Source: Paenibacillus oleatilyticus (lineage in GTDB: Bacteria; Bacillota; Bacilli; Paenibacillales; NBRC-103111). Taken from it: a stretch of DNA of 64,000 bases. Positions 54,787-63,201 of the stretch are shown here, one piece after another (position 1 is the stretch's first letter; every line of letters starts with the position of its first letter). The stretch is taken from the NCBI RefSeq assembly GCF_018998565.1, contig NZ_JAHNZO010000001.1, forward strand, positions 325,774-389,773. Reading direction: 5' to 3'. A program made the position numbers and the translations under genes. The notes beneath the pieces were generated by a model, which worked only from the letters and a program-made list of their open reading frames with translations, searched no databases and was not told the DNA's origin.

Positions 54787-55257
54787 TTATTGATTCATGC
54801 GGGTCAGCCCGAAAAGATCGACGCCGTAAGCGGCGGCTGCGGCGAACAGGATCGTCCAGAACGCCAGCGAGCACGTCATCCAGAACAGGACGGGGCCGCG
54901 CGGCGCTTTGAACAGCATGGCGAATCCCGCCGCAATCTCCGTCCCGATCAGGATGGGACCGAGAAAGGCAAGGCCCGGCAGCCCGTACCGGACAAACAGA
55001 CGGTAGGCCCGCTGGCTTCGCTTGCTTTCGCTTGCTCCACTGCGTTTGCTGCGCCATGCGTTCCAGCGGTCGAACAAGAAAACGACGAGCAGCACGGTAA
55101 TCCAATTCCCCAGAAAAGCCAAAATCGTTGTGGCAACCGGGTTTAAGTCAAGCATGGCGATACCTAGCACTACGACAAAAGCCGATTCCACCCAAGGCAG
55201 CACCGCAAGAACGAAAACGGCAAGATAAGACCATTCTTTCAGAAATTCAGCAATCAT
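54787..55257 (-). CDS. Small multidrug export family protein (PF06695 type)
   Basis: 156 residues from the ATG MIAEFLKEWSYLAVFVLAVL with GAGGAG 9 nt upstream; the frame reaches 55308 without a site. Four membrane segments; the middle holds VVLGIAMLDLNPVATTILAF and the second half FVRYGLPGLAFLGPILIGTE, both typical of this family of small membrane proteins. A charged loop (SKRSGASESKRSQ) links the halves. First gene of the operon, behind a GntR operator. Actual function unproven despite the name. Confidence 0.82.
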   Translation of the reverse strand: MIAEFLKEWSYLAVFVLAVLPWVESAFVVVLGIAMLDLNPVATTILAFLGNWITVLLVVFLFDRWNAWRSKRSGASESKRSQRAYRLFVRYGLPGLAFLGPILIGTEIAAGFAMLFKAPRGPVLFWMTCSLAFWTILFAAAAAYGVDLFGLTRMNQ

Positions 55258-55287
55258 GCAATACTCACTCCTCTGAAGGTGTATAAC

Positions 55288-55307
55288 TGTATATATTAAT
55301 ATATACA
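55288..55307. promoter_or_regulatory. YtrA-type operator palindrome
   Basis: TGTATATATTAATATATACA, a perfect 20-bp palindrome 31 bp upstream of the first gene of the GntR operon. Its flanks extend the likeness to the AGTGTATA/TATACACT arms known for YtrA-type regulators. Confidence 0.75.
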
Positions 55308-55346
55308 CTATATCACCAATTGAAGATTGTCAACGATCCTCCGCCC

Positions 55347-55395
55347 GGGAAGCAAAAAAAAGACACGCCCCGCGTTCAACGGTACGTGTCTTTTA
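55347..55395 (-). terminator. Terminator of the symporter gene
   Basis: On the minus strand AAAAGACACG and CGTGTCTTTTTTTT pair around TACCGTTGAACGCGGGG. Closes the alanine/glycine symporter gene. Shares TTTACCGGA and GACACGTACCG with the terminator at 52541-52577. Confidence 0.8.
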
Positions 55396-55418
55396 TCCGG
55401 TAAATTTTAATATCGCTG

Positions 55419-56897
55419 TTATACGTTTTCCAGTCGCTGCGTTTGATGACCGACAGGCACGCCCGAAGCTCGAACTTCAGGTGTCCGGGAAACCGGCGGA
55501 CGGTTCTCCCAGCACTCGACGTCTTCTAACCCCTCAATGCTGTCCTTGTAAAACACCGGATCAAGCCCGGCCTTCTTCTGCTTCATGTAATCCTGCAACG
55601 CTGCAAAAGCGATTTTGGACAGCCACAGGATCGCAATCAAGTTTACGATAACCATCAGACCCATAAATAGATCGGCCAAATCCCATACCAATTGCACCTT
55701 CGCGACTGAACCGAAGACGACCATGGCAATCGCGCCGAGCCGGTAGACCAGCAGCCATTTTTTGCTTGTGCTTAAAAATTGAATATTCGTTTCCCCGTAA
55801 TAATAGTTACCAATGAGCGCACCAAAGGCAAACAGGAACACAAAAATCGCAAGACAGCCGGATGCCCAAGAGCCGATGTGCTGGCTTAATGCCGCTTGTG
55901 AAAGCGCAATGCCACTTAGCCCCGGTTGTTTGTACGCATCGGAGAGCAAAATAATAAACGCCGTGCTTGTACAGACGATGAGTGTATCCGTTAATACGCC
56001 AAAGGCTTGAATCAATCCTTGTTTCACCGGATGACTTGTGGTTGCCGTTGCGGCAACATTCGGAGCGCTCCCCATACCTGCTTCGTTCGAAAATAGCCCC
56101 CGCTTCGTTCCATGCATGAGAGCAGCGCCAATGGAACCGCCTGCGAATTGCTGAAAGCCAAACGCATTTTTAACAATAAGCGAAAGCACTTCCGGCATTT
56201 TGGTAATGTTGATCAGCACGACAAACAATGCAACGCCAATGTATAATACGGCCAGAATCATAACCTTGTATTCCGCCATTTTGGCAATACGCTTTACACC
56301 GCCGAAAATAATCACGGCGAAAGCAATGGTCATGAGAATTCCCAACGTTAAACGATTCGTGCCGAATGCGTTCTCAAAGGCGATCGTAACCGTATTGGAT
56401 TGCACGGAATTGAAAATAAAACCGAACGTAACGGTAATCAAAATGGCGAAGAACACGCCCATCCAACGCTGCTTTAAGCCTTTCTCCATATAATAGGACG
56501 GGCCGCCGCGGAAGCCAAGCTTATCTTTCGTTTTATAGACCTGCGCTAACGTGCTCTCAACAAAGCTGGATGCTGAACTGATGATGGCAATAATCCACAT
56601 CCAGAAGACCGCCCCTGGGCCACCTAACGCTATGGCAATGGCAATCCCTGTAATGTTGCCCGTTCCCACGCGGGCGGCCATCCCAATGGCGAACGCCTGA
56701 AAAGGGGAAATATCGTCTTTGGAGGAGCCTGACTTCCCTTCCTTTAAAACACGAACCATCTCTTTCAGCATGCGGACCTGCAGGAATTTCAATTTAAACG
56801 TGAAATAAAGTCCCGCAGCAACGAGCAGCACAATCAATAATTTTCCCCAGAAAAATTCGTTGATTTCGCCAACAATACTCTGCAGCAATTCTTGCAT
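55419..56897 (-). CDS. Alanine/glycine:cation symporter (AgcS/AlsT family)
   Basis: 492 residues from the ATG MQELLQSIVGEINEFFWGK (AGGTGAAACT before it). About eleven membrane segments; family motifs FAIGMAARVGTGNITGIAIAI in pieces (AARVGTGNITGIA), WMWIIAIISSASSFVESTLA, GPSYYMEKGLKQRWMG and LFSNEAGMGSAPNVAATA. It imports glycine or alanine with sodium or protons. A near-cre site lies about 390 bp upstream. It fits well beside the glycine-cleavage and serine-deaminase genes, though its promoter region lacks a glycine riboswitch. Confidence 0.92.
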   Translation of the reverse strand: MQELLQSIVGEINEFFWGKLLIVLLVAAGLYFTFKLKFLQVRMLKEMVRVLKEGKSGSSKDDISPFQAFAIGMAARVGTGNITGIAIAIALGGPGAVFWMWIIAIISSASSFVESTLAQVYKTKDKLGFRGGPSYYMEKGLKQRWMGVFFAILITVTFGFIFNSVQSNTVTIAFENAFGTNRLTLGILMTIAFAVIIFGGVKRIAKMAEYKVMILAVLYIGVALFVVLINITKMPEVLSLIVKNAFGFQQFAGGSIGAALMHGTKRGLFSNEAGMGSAPNVAATATTSHPVKQGLIQAFGVLTDTLIVCTSTAFIILLSDAYKQPGLSGIALSQAALSQHIGSWASGCLAIFVFLFAFGALIGNYYYGETNIQFLSTSKKWLLVYRLGAIAMVVFGSVAKVQLVWDLADLFMGLMVIVNLIAILWLSKIAFAALQDYMKQKKAGLDPVFYKDSIEGLEDVECWENRPPVSRTPEVRASGVPVGHQTQRLENV

Positions 56898-57598
56898 AGT
56901 TTCACCTCGTGTCAAATGAATGTTAAAAATACCCGGACCCCAATGTTACGCGATAGGCTGCAAGAGCTTTACCGCCGGCAACGATACCTTGGCAGCCAAG
57001 GAGCGCCCGTGAAAACCGGTACTGCCAGCCGCCCACTGCCGGATCAATCGGAGCATAGACGTGCCCGCAAGATCCGTTTCGATCAAGTGTTGCTTAAAGC
57101 TTGCTCAACCTCCAACTATCCGGTCTGCTTCAATCGTAGGTTCAGCCCGTCTGCATTGATCTGGGAGTTCCAGCCAATGCCTTTCCCATTCATCCCGGGC
57201 GATCCGAACGTTGGCAATCCCTGAGAGCTCCCATCGGTCTGGCGTTACCCCACTCAAGCGCATTTCCCCGTTACAATCGCGACATGAACGAAAACGCTTT
57301 CAACGCTTTTATGAAACTGTGGTTTATTTTACTTTTCGGACTACAGAATGAAACAGAAAACTACAACGTATGAAAAATTATCTTTTGGAATGAATGGAAT
57401 TTTTTCACCTCATCCATACTGAAAAGTGCGATAAAACGGAGCTTCGCAACAAACAAAAAGACGCAACTCGCTCTGCGCGAATACGTCTATCGTCCATTTG
57501 AAAACCTATACATTTACATTTTTGATCTTTTTAAGGTTATAATAGAATTGTTGGAATACATGGCAAGTCATTCTCTTATTCCAAGGAGGAGCCCGTCC
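56898..57598. other. 700-bp intergenic region upstream of the symporter
   Basis: No convincing gene. An open frame on the plus strand (56892-57224) overlaps the symporter start and has no ribosome binding site. A near-cre sequence CGAAAACGCTTTCA (57289-57302, minus strand TGAAAGCGTTTTCG) may bind CcpA. A hairpin with AGACG/CGTCT arms lies at about 57469-57489. Toward 57540 a TATAAT box precedes the small gene at 57599. Confidence 0.45.
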
Positions 57599-57697
57599 AT
57601 GTCAGACTATCAAATCCGCTTATTGAAAGCGTTCTCGCTGCTGCTGTTTCTTCTATTAGTGATGGGCATCGAATATTACAGCCAGCTTCACGGCTGA
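57599..57697 (+). CDS. 32-residue membrane micro-protein
   Basis: AAGGAGGAG stands 7 nt before an ATG that encodes MSDYQIRLLKAFSLLLFLLL and then VMGIEYYSQLHG before TGA. One transmembrane segment with short charged and polar ends, typical of bacterial micro-proteins. Its stop overlaps the end of the convergent sdaAA gene by 10 bp. A TATAAT box lies about 60 bp upstream. Function unknown. Confidence 0.65.
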   Translation: MSDYQIRLLKAFSLLLFLLLVMGIEYYSQLHG

Positions 57698-58605
57698 ACA
57701 GGCTCTTTCTGCTCGTCCGACCCGCTTCGTTTGCGGGCGCGCAGCTGTTCCGTCAGCTTCCGCCCCGTTGGCGTCTGGGCCAGCCCGCCTAGCGCCGTTT
57801 CCCGGTGCTCGCGCGGCATCGCCCGGCCGACCGACAGCATGACGCCGATCACTTCATCCGACGGAATGACGCTGCGAACGCCGGCCAGCGCCATGTCCGC
57901 AGCGGCGAGCGCATTGACGGCGCCAAGCCCGTTGCGCACGATGCACGGAATTTCCACGAGTCCGGCAACCGGGTCGCAGATCAGGCCCAGCGTATTTTTT
58001 AACGCCAAGCCGACCGCATGCATCGCCTGCTCCGGGCTGCCGCCGCGCATTTCGACCAGCGCGCCCGCCGCCATCCCGATGGCGGAACCGACCTCGGCCT
58101 GGCAGCCGCCCTCCGCCCCGGAAATGGACGAATTGTTGGCGATGACATACCCGATCGCTCCCGCGCAAAACAGTCCTTCGACCAGCTTCTCGTCCGGCCA
58201 GCCGAACCGTTCCTGCGAGCTGACGAATACGCCGGGGATAATGCCGCAGGAGCCCGCCGTCGGTGTCGCCACCACGCGGCCCATCGAAGCGTTCACTTCC
58301 GATACGGCAAGCGCATAGGCCATCGCCGTGCTCGCTTCGCGGCCGGAGGAAGGATCGCCGCTTGCCGCGAAGGAAGCGACCCGGCCGGCGTCGCCGCCCG
58401 TCAGTCCGCTCCGCGAAGCCGTCGGCTGTTCGATGCCCCGCCGCACCGCTTCTTTCATCGTTTGATAATATTCCGCCATCTGGCGAATGACCTGCTCCCT
58501 CGTCTCGCCGGTTTCCTTCGCCTGCTCCTCAATCATGAGGCGTGCGACCGTCGTCGATTCCGAGCGGCATAGTTCGGCTAGCTGCCGCAGCGTTTGAAAT
58601 CTCAT
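57688..58605 (-). CDS. sdaAA: L-serine ammonia-lyase, alpha subunit
   Basis: 305 residues. Iron-sulfur serine deaminase: SRSGLTGGDAGRV, ATPTAGSCGIIPGVF (first cluster Cys), NSSISGAEGGCQAEVGSA (second Cys) and ICDPVAGLVEIPCIVRNGLG (third Cys in EIPC). It removes ammonia from serine to give pyruvate using a 4Fe-4S cluster. The start overlaps the stop of sdaAB by 4 bp. Third gene of the gcvH-sdaAB-sdaAA operon under a glycine riboswitch. Confidence 0.95.
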   Translation of the reverse strand: MRFQTLRQLAELCRSESTTVARLMIEEQAKETGETREQVIRQMAEYYQTMKEAVRRGIEQPTASRSGLTGGDAGRVASFAASGDPSSGREASTAMAYALAVSEVNASMGRVVATPTAGSCGIIPGVFVSSQERFGWPDEKLVEGLFCAGAIGYVIANNSSISGAEGGCQAEVGSAIGMAAGALVEMRGGSPEQAMHAVGLALKNTLGLICDPVAGLVEIPCIVRNGLGAVNALAAADMALAGVRSVIPSDEVIGVMLSVGRAMPREHRETALGGLAQTPTGRKLTEQLRARKRSGSDEQKEPVQP

Positions 58606-59285
58606 GCTCTCCCGCTCCTTTGTGCCAAATCGATGATCGTCGCGTCCGCCACGTCCGGCAGCAGACGAATGGACTCCAGCATGCCCTCCGGCGGAGCCGA
58701 ATCCATCTCGATAACCGTCATCGCTTCGCCTTGACGACCCTTGCGGTCGACATCCATAAAGCCAATATTGACTCCCGCCTCGCTGACGACCTTCGTAATC
58801 GAAGCAAGAATTCCCGTTCGGTCCGAATGCTTGATCACCAGCATCGGGTACTGCGCTGTGCAGCTGACATCAAAGCCGTTCAGCGAATGAATCTCAATAT
58901 TGCCCCCGCCGATGGAAGCGCCCAATACCTCCGCATAGCGATCGCCCGCCCACAGCTCGATTTTGGCCGAGTTCGGATGAGGCGCGGCTCCGGAACTCGG
59001 CTCGAACGTGATCTCCATGCCGAGCGACCAGGCTTCCTCCAGCACTTGCGGAATGCGGGGATCGTCCGTATCGTAGTCGAGCAGCCCTCCGGCGATCGCC
59101 AGATCCGTGCCGTGGCCCCAGTACGTCTCCGCGAACGATTCGTACAGGAGCACACGGGCTTTTTCCGGCCTGCAGCCGAGGAGCTGCCGCGCCACACGGC
59201 CGATGCGAACCGCACCGGCCGTGTGGGAGCTGGACGGACCGACCATCGCCGGTCCGATAATCGTAAATACATGCTTAAAGCGCAT
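58602..59285 (-). CDS. sdaAB: L-serine ammonia-lyase, beta subunit
   Basis: 227 residues. Opens with FTIIGPAMVGPSSSHTAGAVRIGRVARQ in pieces (GPAMVGPSSSHTAGAVRIG), the SDH_beta signature, and ends with an ACT domain (PMLVIKHSDRTGILASITKV). Works with the alpha subunit as the two-chain serine deaminase of Bacillota; the ACT part may bind serine as allosteric ligand. Overlaps sdaAA by 4 bp. Confidence 0.95.
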   Translation of the reverse strand: MRFKHVFTIIGPAMVGPSSSHTAGAVRIGRVARQLLGCRPEKARVLLYESFAETYWGHGTDLAIAGGLLDYDTDDPRIPQVLEEAWSLGMEITFEPSSGAAPHPNSAKIELWAGDRYAEVLGASIGGGNIEIHSLNGFDVSCTAQYPMLVIKHSDRTGILASITKVVSEAGVNIGFMDVDRKGRQGEAMTVIEMDSAPPEGMLESIRLLPDVADATIIDLAQRSGRA

Positions 59286-59328
59286 TGGACATACCCTCTT
59301 TCAACGGTTCGTCCGCTTTGTCGGTCGT

Positions 59329-59727
59329 TTAGTCCTGGCTTGCGACGAATTCGCCGTAGGCTTCGGCGGTAAGCAAGCTCTCGAGCGCTTGGCCGATTTC
59401 CCCGTCGATTTCCACTTCCACGATCCAGCCGGCGCCGTACGGCTCGCTGTTGACCAGCTCCGGCGAATCGAGCAGCGCTTCGTTCACCTTCGTCACCGTC
59501 CCCGCGACCGGGCTGAACAGATCGGATACCGTCTTGACGGATTCGATCGTTCCCATCGGCGCATGCGCCTCCAGCTTGGCTCCGAGCTTCGGCAGCTCGA
59601 CAAATACAATGTCCCCGAGCTGATGCTGGGCAAAATCCGTAATGCCGATCCGCACGGACGTCGCCCCGATCTTTTCCGCCCATTCATGCTCTTCCGTATA
59701 ACGCAATCCCGCTTTCACTTCACTCAT
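59329..59727 (-). CDS. gcvH: Glycine cleavage system H protein
   Basis: 132 residues from MSEVKAGLRYTEEHEWAEK; a start three codons earlier is less well placed. Lipoyl domain with the modified lysine in IESVKTVSDLFSP, and FAQHQLGDIVFVELP. It carries the aminomethyl group between GcvP, GcvT and Lpd. First gene of the minus-strand operon with serine deaminase, separate from gcvT-gcvPA-gcvPB on the other strand; both sides are under glycine riboswitches. Confidence 0.95.
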   Translation of the reverse strand: MSEVKAGLRYTEEHEWAEKIGATSVRIGITDFAQHQLGDIVFVELPKLGAKLEAHAPMGTIESVKTVSDLFSPVAGTVTKVNEALLDSPELVNSEPYGAGWIVEVEIDGEIGQALESLLTAEAYGEFVASQD

Positions 59728-59981
59728 CGTCAGCACCCTTTTCTCCTGGAATGAATAGATCCCTATCGCTTTGAAAACGCGGGCAGCAGCATGACGGCGG
59801 CTCTGCCCCTATCGTGTTGTCGCCCGGCCTTGCATGCCGTCCGGCCGAGCGGTCTGCTTCCTCTTAGCGTCTCCGCCGATACCGGCGCTTTATCCGCGCC
59901 AGCCGAAACACCGGTCGTGCAGACCGGATTGAAGCGCTTCCACTCGGATTATCCGATAGCGCCTGCTTGCTTGCAAACGCC

Positions 59982-60023
59982 AAAAAAGGACAGGAAAAGG
60001 CATCTCGCCTTGTTCTCTGTCCC
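59982..60023 (-). terminator. Glycine-riboswitch expression-platform terminator (minus)
   Basis: On the minus strand GGGACAG and CTGTCC pair around AAGGC/GCCTT, followed by TTTTTTGG. The GGACAG arm is the 3' end of the second aptamer, so glycine binding should block the terminator and turn on gcvH-sdaAB-sdaAA. Confidence 0.8.
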
Positions 60024-60212
60024 GGGTACCTGAGAGTTTAGGGCCGCTCGTCGCGCCGTTACCCCTTTGGTGGCTTACGCTCTCTCCAGAGGCGCGTCGG
60101 ATGGCGGTACGTTTACCTGAGAGATTAATCGCCATTCGGCAGGTTTGGCGACTTGCTCCTTCGGTGCCTTACGCGGACTTATCGCGGCCGCTCCGGTCTC
60201 TCCCAACCATCG
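60020..60212 (-). ncRNA. Tandem glycine riboswitch (minus strand), gcvH-sda leader
   Basis: Two aptamers on the minus strand. Aptamer 1: GGGAGAGACC (60207-60198), CACCGAAGGAGCAAGTCGCC, ends AATCTCTCAGGTAAAC. Aptamer 2: GGAGAGAGCGTAAGCC, ACCAAAGGGGTAAC, ends CTCTCAGGTACCCGGGACAG. These are the conserved glycine-aptamer motifs. The terminator at 59982-60023 follows. Confidence 0.93.
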
Positions 60213-60240
60213 TCATTCGCTGTATTTCACATCTCCTTCA

Positions 60241-60269
60241 AGAGTAATTCAACCGGATAGGGATGTCAA
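60241..60269 (-). promoter_or_regulatory. Promoter of the gcvH-sda riboswitch
   Basis: On the minus strand TTGACA (60269-60264) and TACTCT (60246-60241) with a 17-bp spacer, about 35 bp before the first aptamer. Confidence 0.6.
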
Positions 60270-60303
60270 GAATCCGCATCAAAATGTTGCCTGACGTTTA
60301 CGG

Positions 60304-60333
60304 TTGACACAGGCCTGCTCTTTAGAGTATTAA
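60304..60333 (+). promoter_or_regulatory. Promoter of the gcvT-gcvPA-gcvPB riboswitch
   Basis: TTGACA (60304-60309) and TATTAA (60328-60333) with an 18-bp spacer, about 40 bp before the first aptamer. Confidence 0.6.
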
Positions 60334-60369
60334 TGAATATAGAACTATGCAACCGAATAACGCGGATGA

Positions 60370-60595
60370 ACGTAAAGGGAGAGATTACCGGAACGTACGG
60401 TAGCGCCGAAGGAGTAAGCCCGCCGAGCCGGGTGAATCTCTCAGGCAAAAGGACCTCTACCGGACGCAACTCTGGAGAGCACCCTCCTTGCTTTAAGCAA
60501 GCTCAGGGTCACCCAAGGGGAAACTTGTACGGCCGCTTCCATCCTGGAAGACGGCTGCAAGGTAACTCTCAGGTACAAAGGACAGAGCGAAAAGA
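60370..60595 (+). ncRNA. Tandem glycine riboswitch (plus strand), gcvT leader
   Basis: Aptamer 1: GGGAGAGATTACC (60378-60390), GCGCCGAAGGAGTAAGCC, ends GAATCTCTCAGGCAAAAGG. Aptamer 2: CTCTGGAGAGCACC, ACCCAAGGGGAAAC, ends GTAACTCTCAGGTACAAAGG. Typical tandem glycine-sensing RNA, mirror of the one at 60020-60212. Confidence 0.95.
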
Positions 60596-60651
60596 CAGCG
60601 CAGGCATGCGATTTTGGCATGCTTGTCTGCCTTTTCGTCCTGTCCTTTTTT
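60577..60651 (+). terminator. Glycine-riboswitch expression-platform terminator (plus)
   Basis: AAAGGACAG...GCATGC and GCATGC...CTGTCCTTT form a long, nearly perfect hairpin followed by TTTTTTGG. The left arm begins in the end of aptamer 2, so glycine binding should keep the terminator open. Confidence 0.85.
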
Positions 60652-60697
60652 GGCTTGAAGCGTTTTGCAATCCCATACTACGACCGAGGTGATTCGA

Positions 60698-61807
60698 TTG
60701 AATCCGTCATTGAAAAGAACGCCGCTGTTCCCTTTGTATGCCGAATACCCCGGTGTCCGCTGCATCGACTTCGGCGGCTGGGAGCTGCCGGTCCAATTCA
60801 CCGGCATTGGACGTGAACACGAAGCGGTCAGACAGCAGGCCGGCCTGTTCGACGTATCGCACATGGGCGAATTTCTCGTGACCGGGACCTTCGCGGAGAC
60901 GTTCCTCCAGCGGGTCACGACGAATGATGTCTCGCGGCTTGCCGACGGCCAGGCGCAGTATACGCTGATGTGCTACGAGGACGGGGGCGTCGTCGACGAC
61001 CTGCTCGTCTACCGGCTGTCGGCCGATCAATTTATGCTCGTCGTCAACGCCTCCAATATCGACAAAGACTTCCTCTGGCTGGAATCGAATCTGCTTGGCG
61101 ATGTCTCCCTGGAGAACAAATCAGATACGACGGCCCTTCTGGCGCTGCAAGGTCCGAACGCTCAAGCGATTGCCGCGCGCGTCACGGAAGCCGATTTGAA
61201 TGCGCTCTCACCGTTCCATTTTATTCCTGAAGCCAAGGTATGCGGCGTGACCGTGCTCGTCTCCCGCACCGGCTACACCGGCGAAGACGGCTTCGAGTTT
61301 TACGTCGCCGCGGATGACGCCCCCGCGCTGTGGAAAGGGCTGATGGAAGCGGGAGAGCCGCTCGGTCTGACGCCTGCCGGACTAGGCGCGCGGGATACGC
61401 TGCGGTTTGAAGCCAAGCTGCCGCTGTACGGGCAGGAGCTTTCGGACAAGATCACGCCGCTGGAGGCGGGTCTCGGCTTCTTCGTCAAGCTGGCGAAGGA
61501 CGACTTTATCGGCCGGAACGCGCTGCTCCGCCAGAAGGAAGAAGGCGTGCCGCGCAAGCTCGTCGGCATCGAGATGATCGACCGGGGTATTCCCCGCTCC
61601 CATTATCCCGTCTATGCCGGCGACCGGCAGATCGGCGAAGTGACCACCGGAACACAGTCTCCTACGCTTAAACGAAATCTAGGTCTGGCGCTGGTTCAAG
61701 CGGAATACGGCGAGCCGGGCACCGAAGTGGAAGTGGAAATCCGGGGCAACCGGTTGAAGGCCGTTGTCGTCAAAGCGCCGTTCTATCGGCGCAATGTACA
61801 ATCCTAA
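60698..61807 (+). CDS. gcvT: Aminomethyltransferase (glycine cleavage T protein)
   Basis: 369 residues from a TTG at 60698 with GAGGTG before it; a frame to 60665 lacks a site. Folate-binding Gcv[22 protein letters not shown] in pieces ([21 protein letters not shown]), [27 protein letters not shown] and [17 protein letters not shown]. It moves the methylene group from H-protein to tetrahydrofolate. First gene of the gcvT-gcvPA-gcvPB operon, 35 bp before gcvPA. Confidence 0.95.
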   Translation: MNPSLKRTPLFPLYAEYPGVRCIDFGGWELPVQFTGIGREHEAVRQQAGLFDVSHMGEFLVTGTFAETFLQRVTTNDVSRLADGQAQYTLMCYEDGGVVDDLLVYRLSADQFMLVVNASNIDKDFLWLESNLLGDVSLENKSDTTALLALQGPNAQAIAARVTEADLNALSPFHFIPEAKVCGVTVLVSRTGYTGEDGFEFYVAADDAPALWKGLMEAGEPLGLTPAGLGARDTLRFEAKLPLYGQELSDKITPLEAGLGFFVKLAKDDFIGRNALLRQKEEGVPRKLVGIEMIDRGIPRSHYPVYAGDRQIGEVTTGTQSPTLKRNLGLALVQAEYGEPGTEVEVEIRGNRLKAVVVKAPFYRRNVQS

Positions 61808-61842
61808 CAGAAGCGAGAACCGACAAGGAGTGAAACCATACA

Positions 61843-63201
61843 ATGAGCGTCAAACACCGGTATTTGCCGATGACCGACCGGGATCGGGCCGACATGCTGC
61901 GCACGATCGGCGTCGACTCGGTCGAAGAGCTGTTTCGAGACATTCCTGAACCGATCCGCTACCGCGGCACGCTGCCGATGTCCGGCGCGCTGGACGAAAT
62001 CTCGCTGTTAAAGCATATGAAGCAGCTCGCTTCGCGCAATGCGGATACGAGCCAATACGCCAGCTTTCTGGGCGCGGGCCTGTACGATCATCACGTGCCC
62101 GTCGTCATCAATCATATGATTTCCCGTTCGGAATTTTATACGGCCTACACGCCGTATCAGCCGGAAATCAGCCAAGGGGAGCTGCAGGCGATTTTCGAAT
62201 TCCAATCGTACATTTGCGAGCTGACCGGCATGAAGGTCGCCAACGCCAGCATGTACGACGGCGCGACGGCGCTGGCCGAAGCGGGCGCTCTCGCCAGCGG
62301 AGCCACACAGCGGAAGGAGATCGTCATCTCGCGGACCGTCCATCCCGAGGCGCGCGAAATTATGCGCACGACGGCGCGCGGCCTCAACCTGACTGTGGTA
62401 GAGGTCGACTATGCGGACGGCGTGACCGATCTGGAGCAGCTTAAAGCTGCGGTGACCGACGATACCGCCGCTGTCATCGTGCAGTCGCCGAACTTCTTCG
62501 GCTGCATCGAGGATCTGGCGGCGATCGAACCGATCGCTCACAGCCGCAAAGCGCTGTTCGTCGTCAGCACGAATCCGATGTCGCTCGGACTGCTGGAAGC
62601 GCCCGGCAAGCTGGGTGCGGATATCGTCGTGGGCGATGCCCAGCCGCTCGGCATTCATCCGGCGTTCGGCGGCCCGACCTGCGGATTTTTCGCCGTCTCC
62701 GAGCCGCTGATGCGCCGCATGCCCGGCCGGATCGTCGGTCAGACGGTCGACCGCGACGGCAAGCGCGGCTTCGTGCTTACGCTGCAAGCCCGGGAGCAGC
62801 ACATCCGCCGCGAGAAAGCGACCTCGAACATTTGTTCGAACCAGGCGCTGCTGGCCTTGTGCGCCTCCATCTACCTGTCCACAATGGGCAAGGAAGGAAT
62901 GCGCGAAGTGGGAAGCCTGAATCTGCAGAAATCCCACTATGCCGCGCGCGAGCTGGCGAAGCTCGAAGGCCCGTCGCTGCCGTTCACGGCGCCTTTCTTC
63001 AACGAATTCGTCGTGAGCCTTCCGGCGAACGCGAATATCACGGACTTGAACGAACGGCTGCTGGAAGCCGGATTTATCGGCGGGCTCGATCTGGGCCGCT
63101 ATTATCCTGAGCTTCAGAACCATATGCTCGTCGCCGTCACCGAAAAACGGACCAAAGCCGAAATTGACGAATTTGCAGCACGATTGGGGGAACTCGTATG
63201 A
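61843..63201 (+). CDS. gcvPA: Glycine dehydrogenase (decarboxylating) subunit 1
   Basis: 452 residues; AAGGAG precedes the ATG. N-terminal half of the split P protein: [79 protein letters not shown]. It pairs with subunit 2 to decarboxylate glycine with PLP. Overlaps gcvPB by 4 bp (ATGA). Confidence 0.96.
   Translation: MSVKHRYLPMTDRDRADMLRTIGVDSVEELFRDIPEPIRYRGTLPMSGALDEISLLKHMKQLASRNADTSQYASFLGAGLYDHHVPVVINHMISRSEFYTAYTPYQPEISQGELQAIFEFQSYICELTGMKVANASMYDGATALAEAGALASGATQRKEIVISRTVHPEAREIMRTTARGLNLTVVEVDYADGVTDLEQLKAAVTDDTAAVIVQSPNFFGCIEDLAAIEPIAHSRKALFVVSTNPMSLGLLEAPGKLGADIVVGDAQPLGIHPAFGGPTCGFFAVSEPLMRRMPGRIVGQTVDRDGKRGFVLTLQAREQHIRREKATSNICSNQALLALCASIYLSTMGKEGMREVGSLNLQKSHYAARELAKLEGPSLPFTAPFFNEFVVSLPANANITDLNERLLEAGFIGGLDLGRYYPELQNHMLVAVTEKRTKAEIDEFAARLGELV

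Noticed and set aside
56892..57224. 110-codon plus-strand frame upstream of the symporter
   Set aside because: Starts inside the antisense of the symporter gene, without ribosome binding site or recognisable product.
56900..57240. Possible glycine riboswitch in front of the symporter, suggested by CTCTCAGG on the minus strand
   Set aside because: Only that short string is present; the GCCGAAGG core and the GGAGAGA start are missing.
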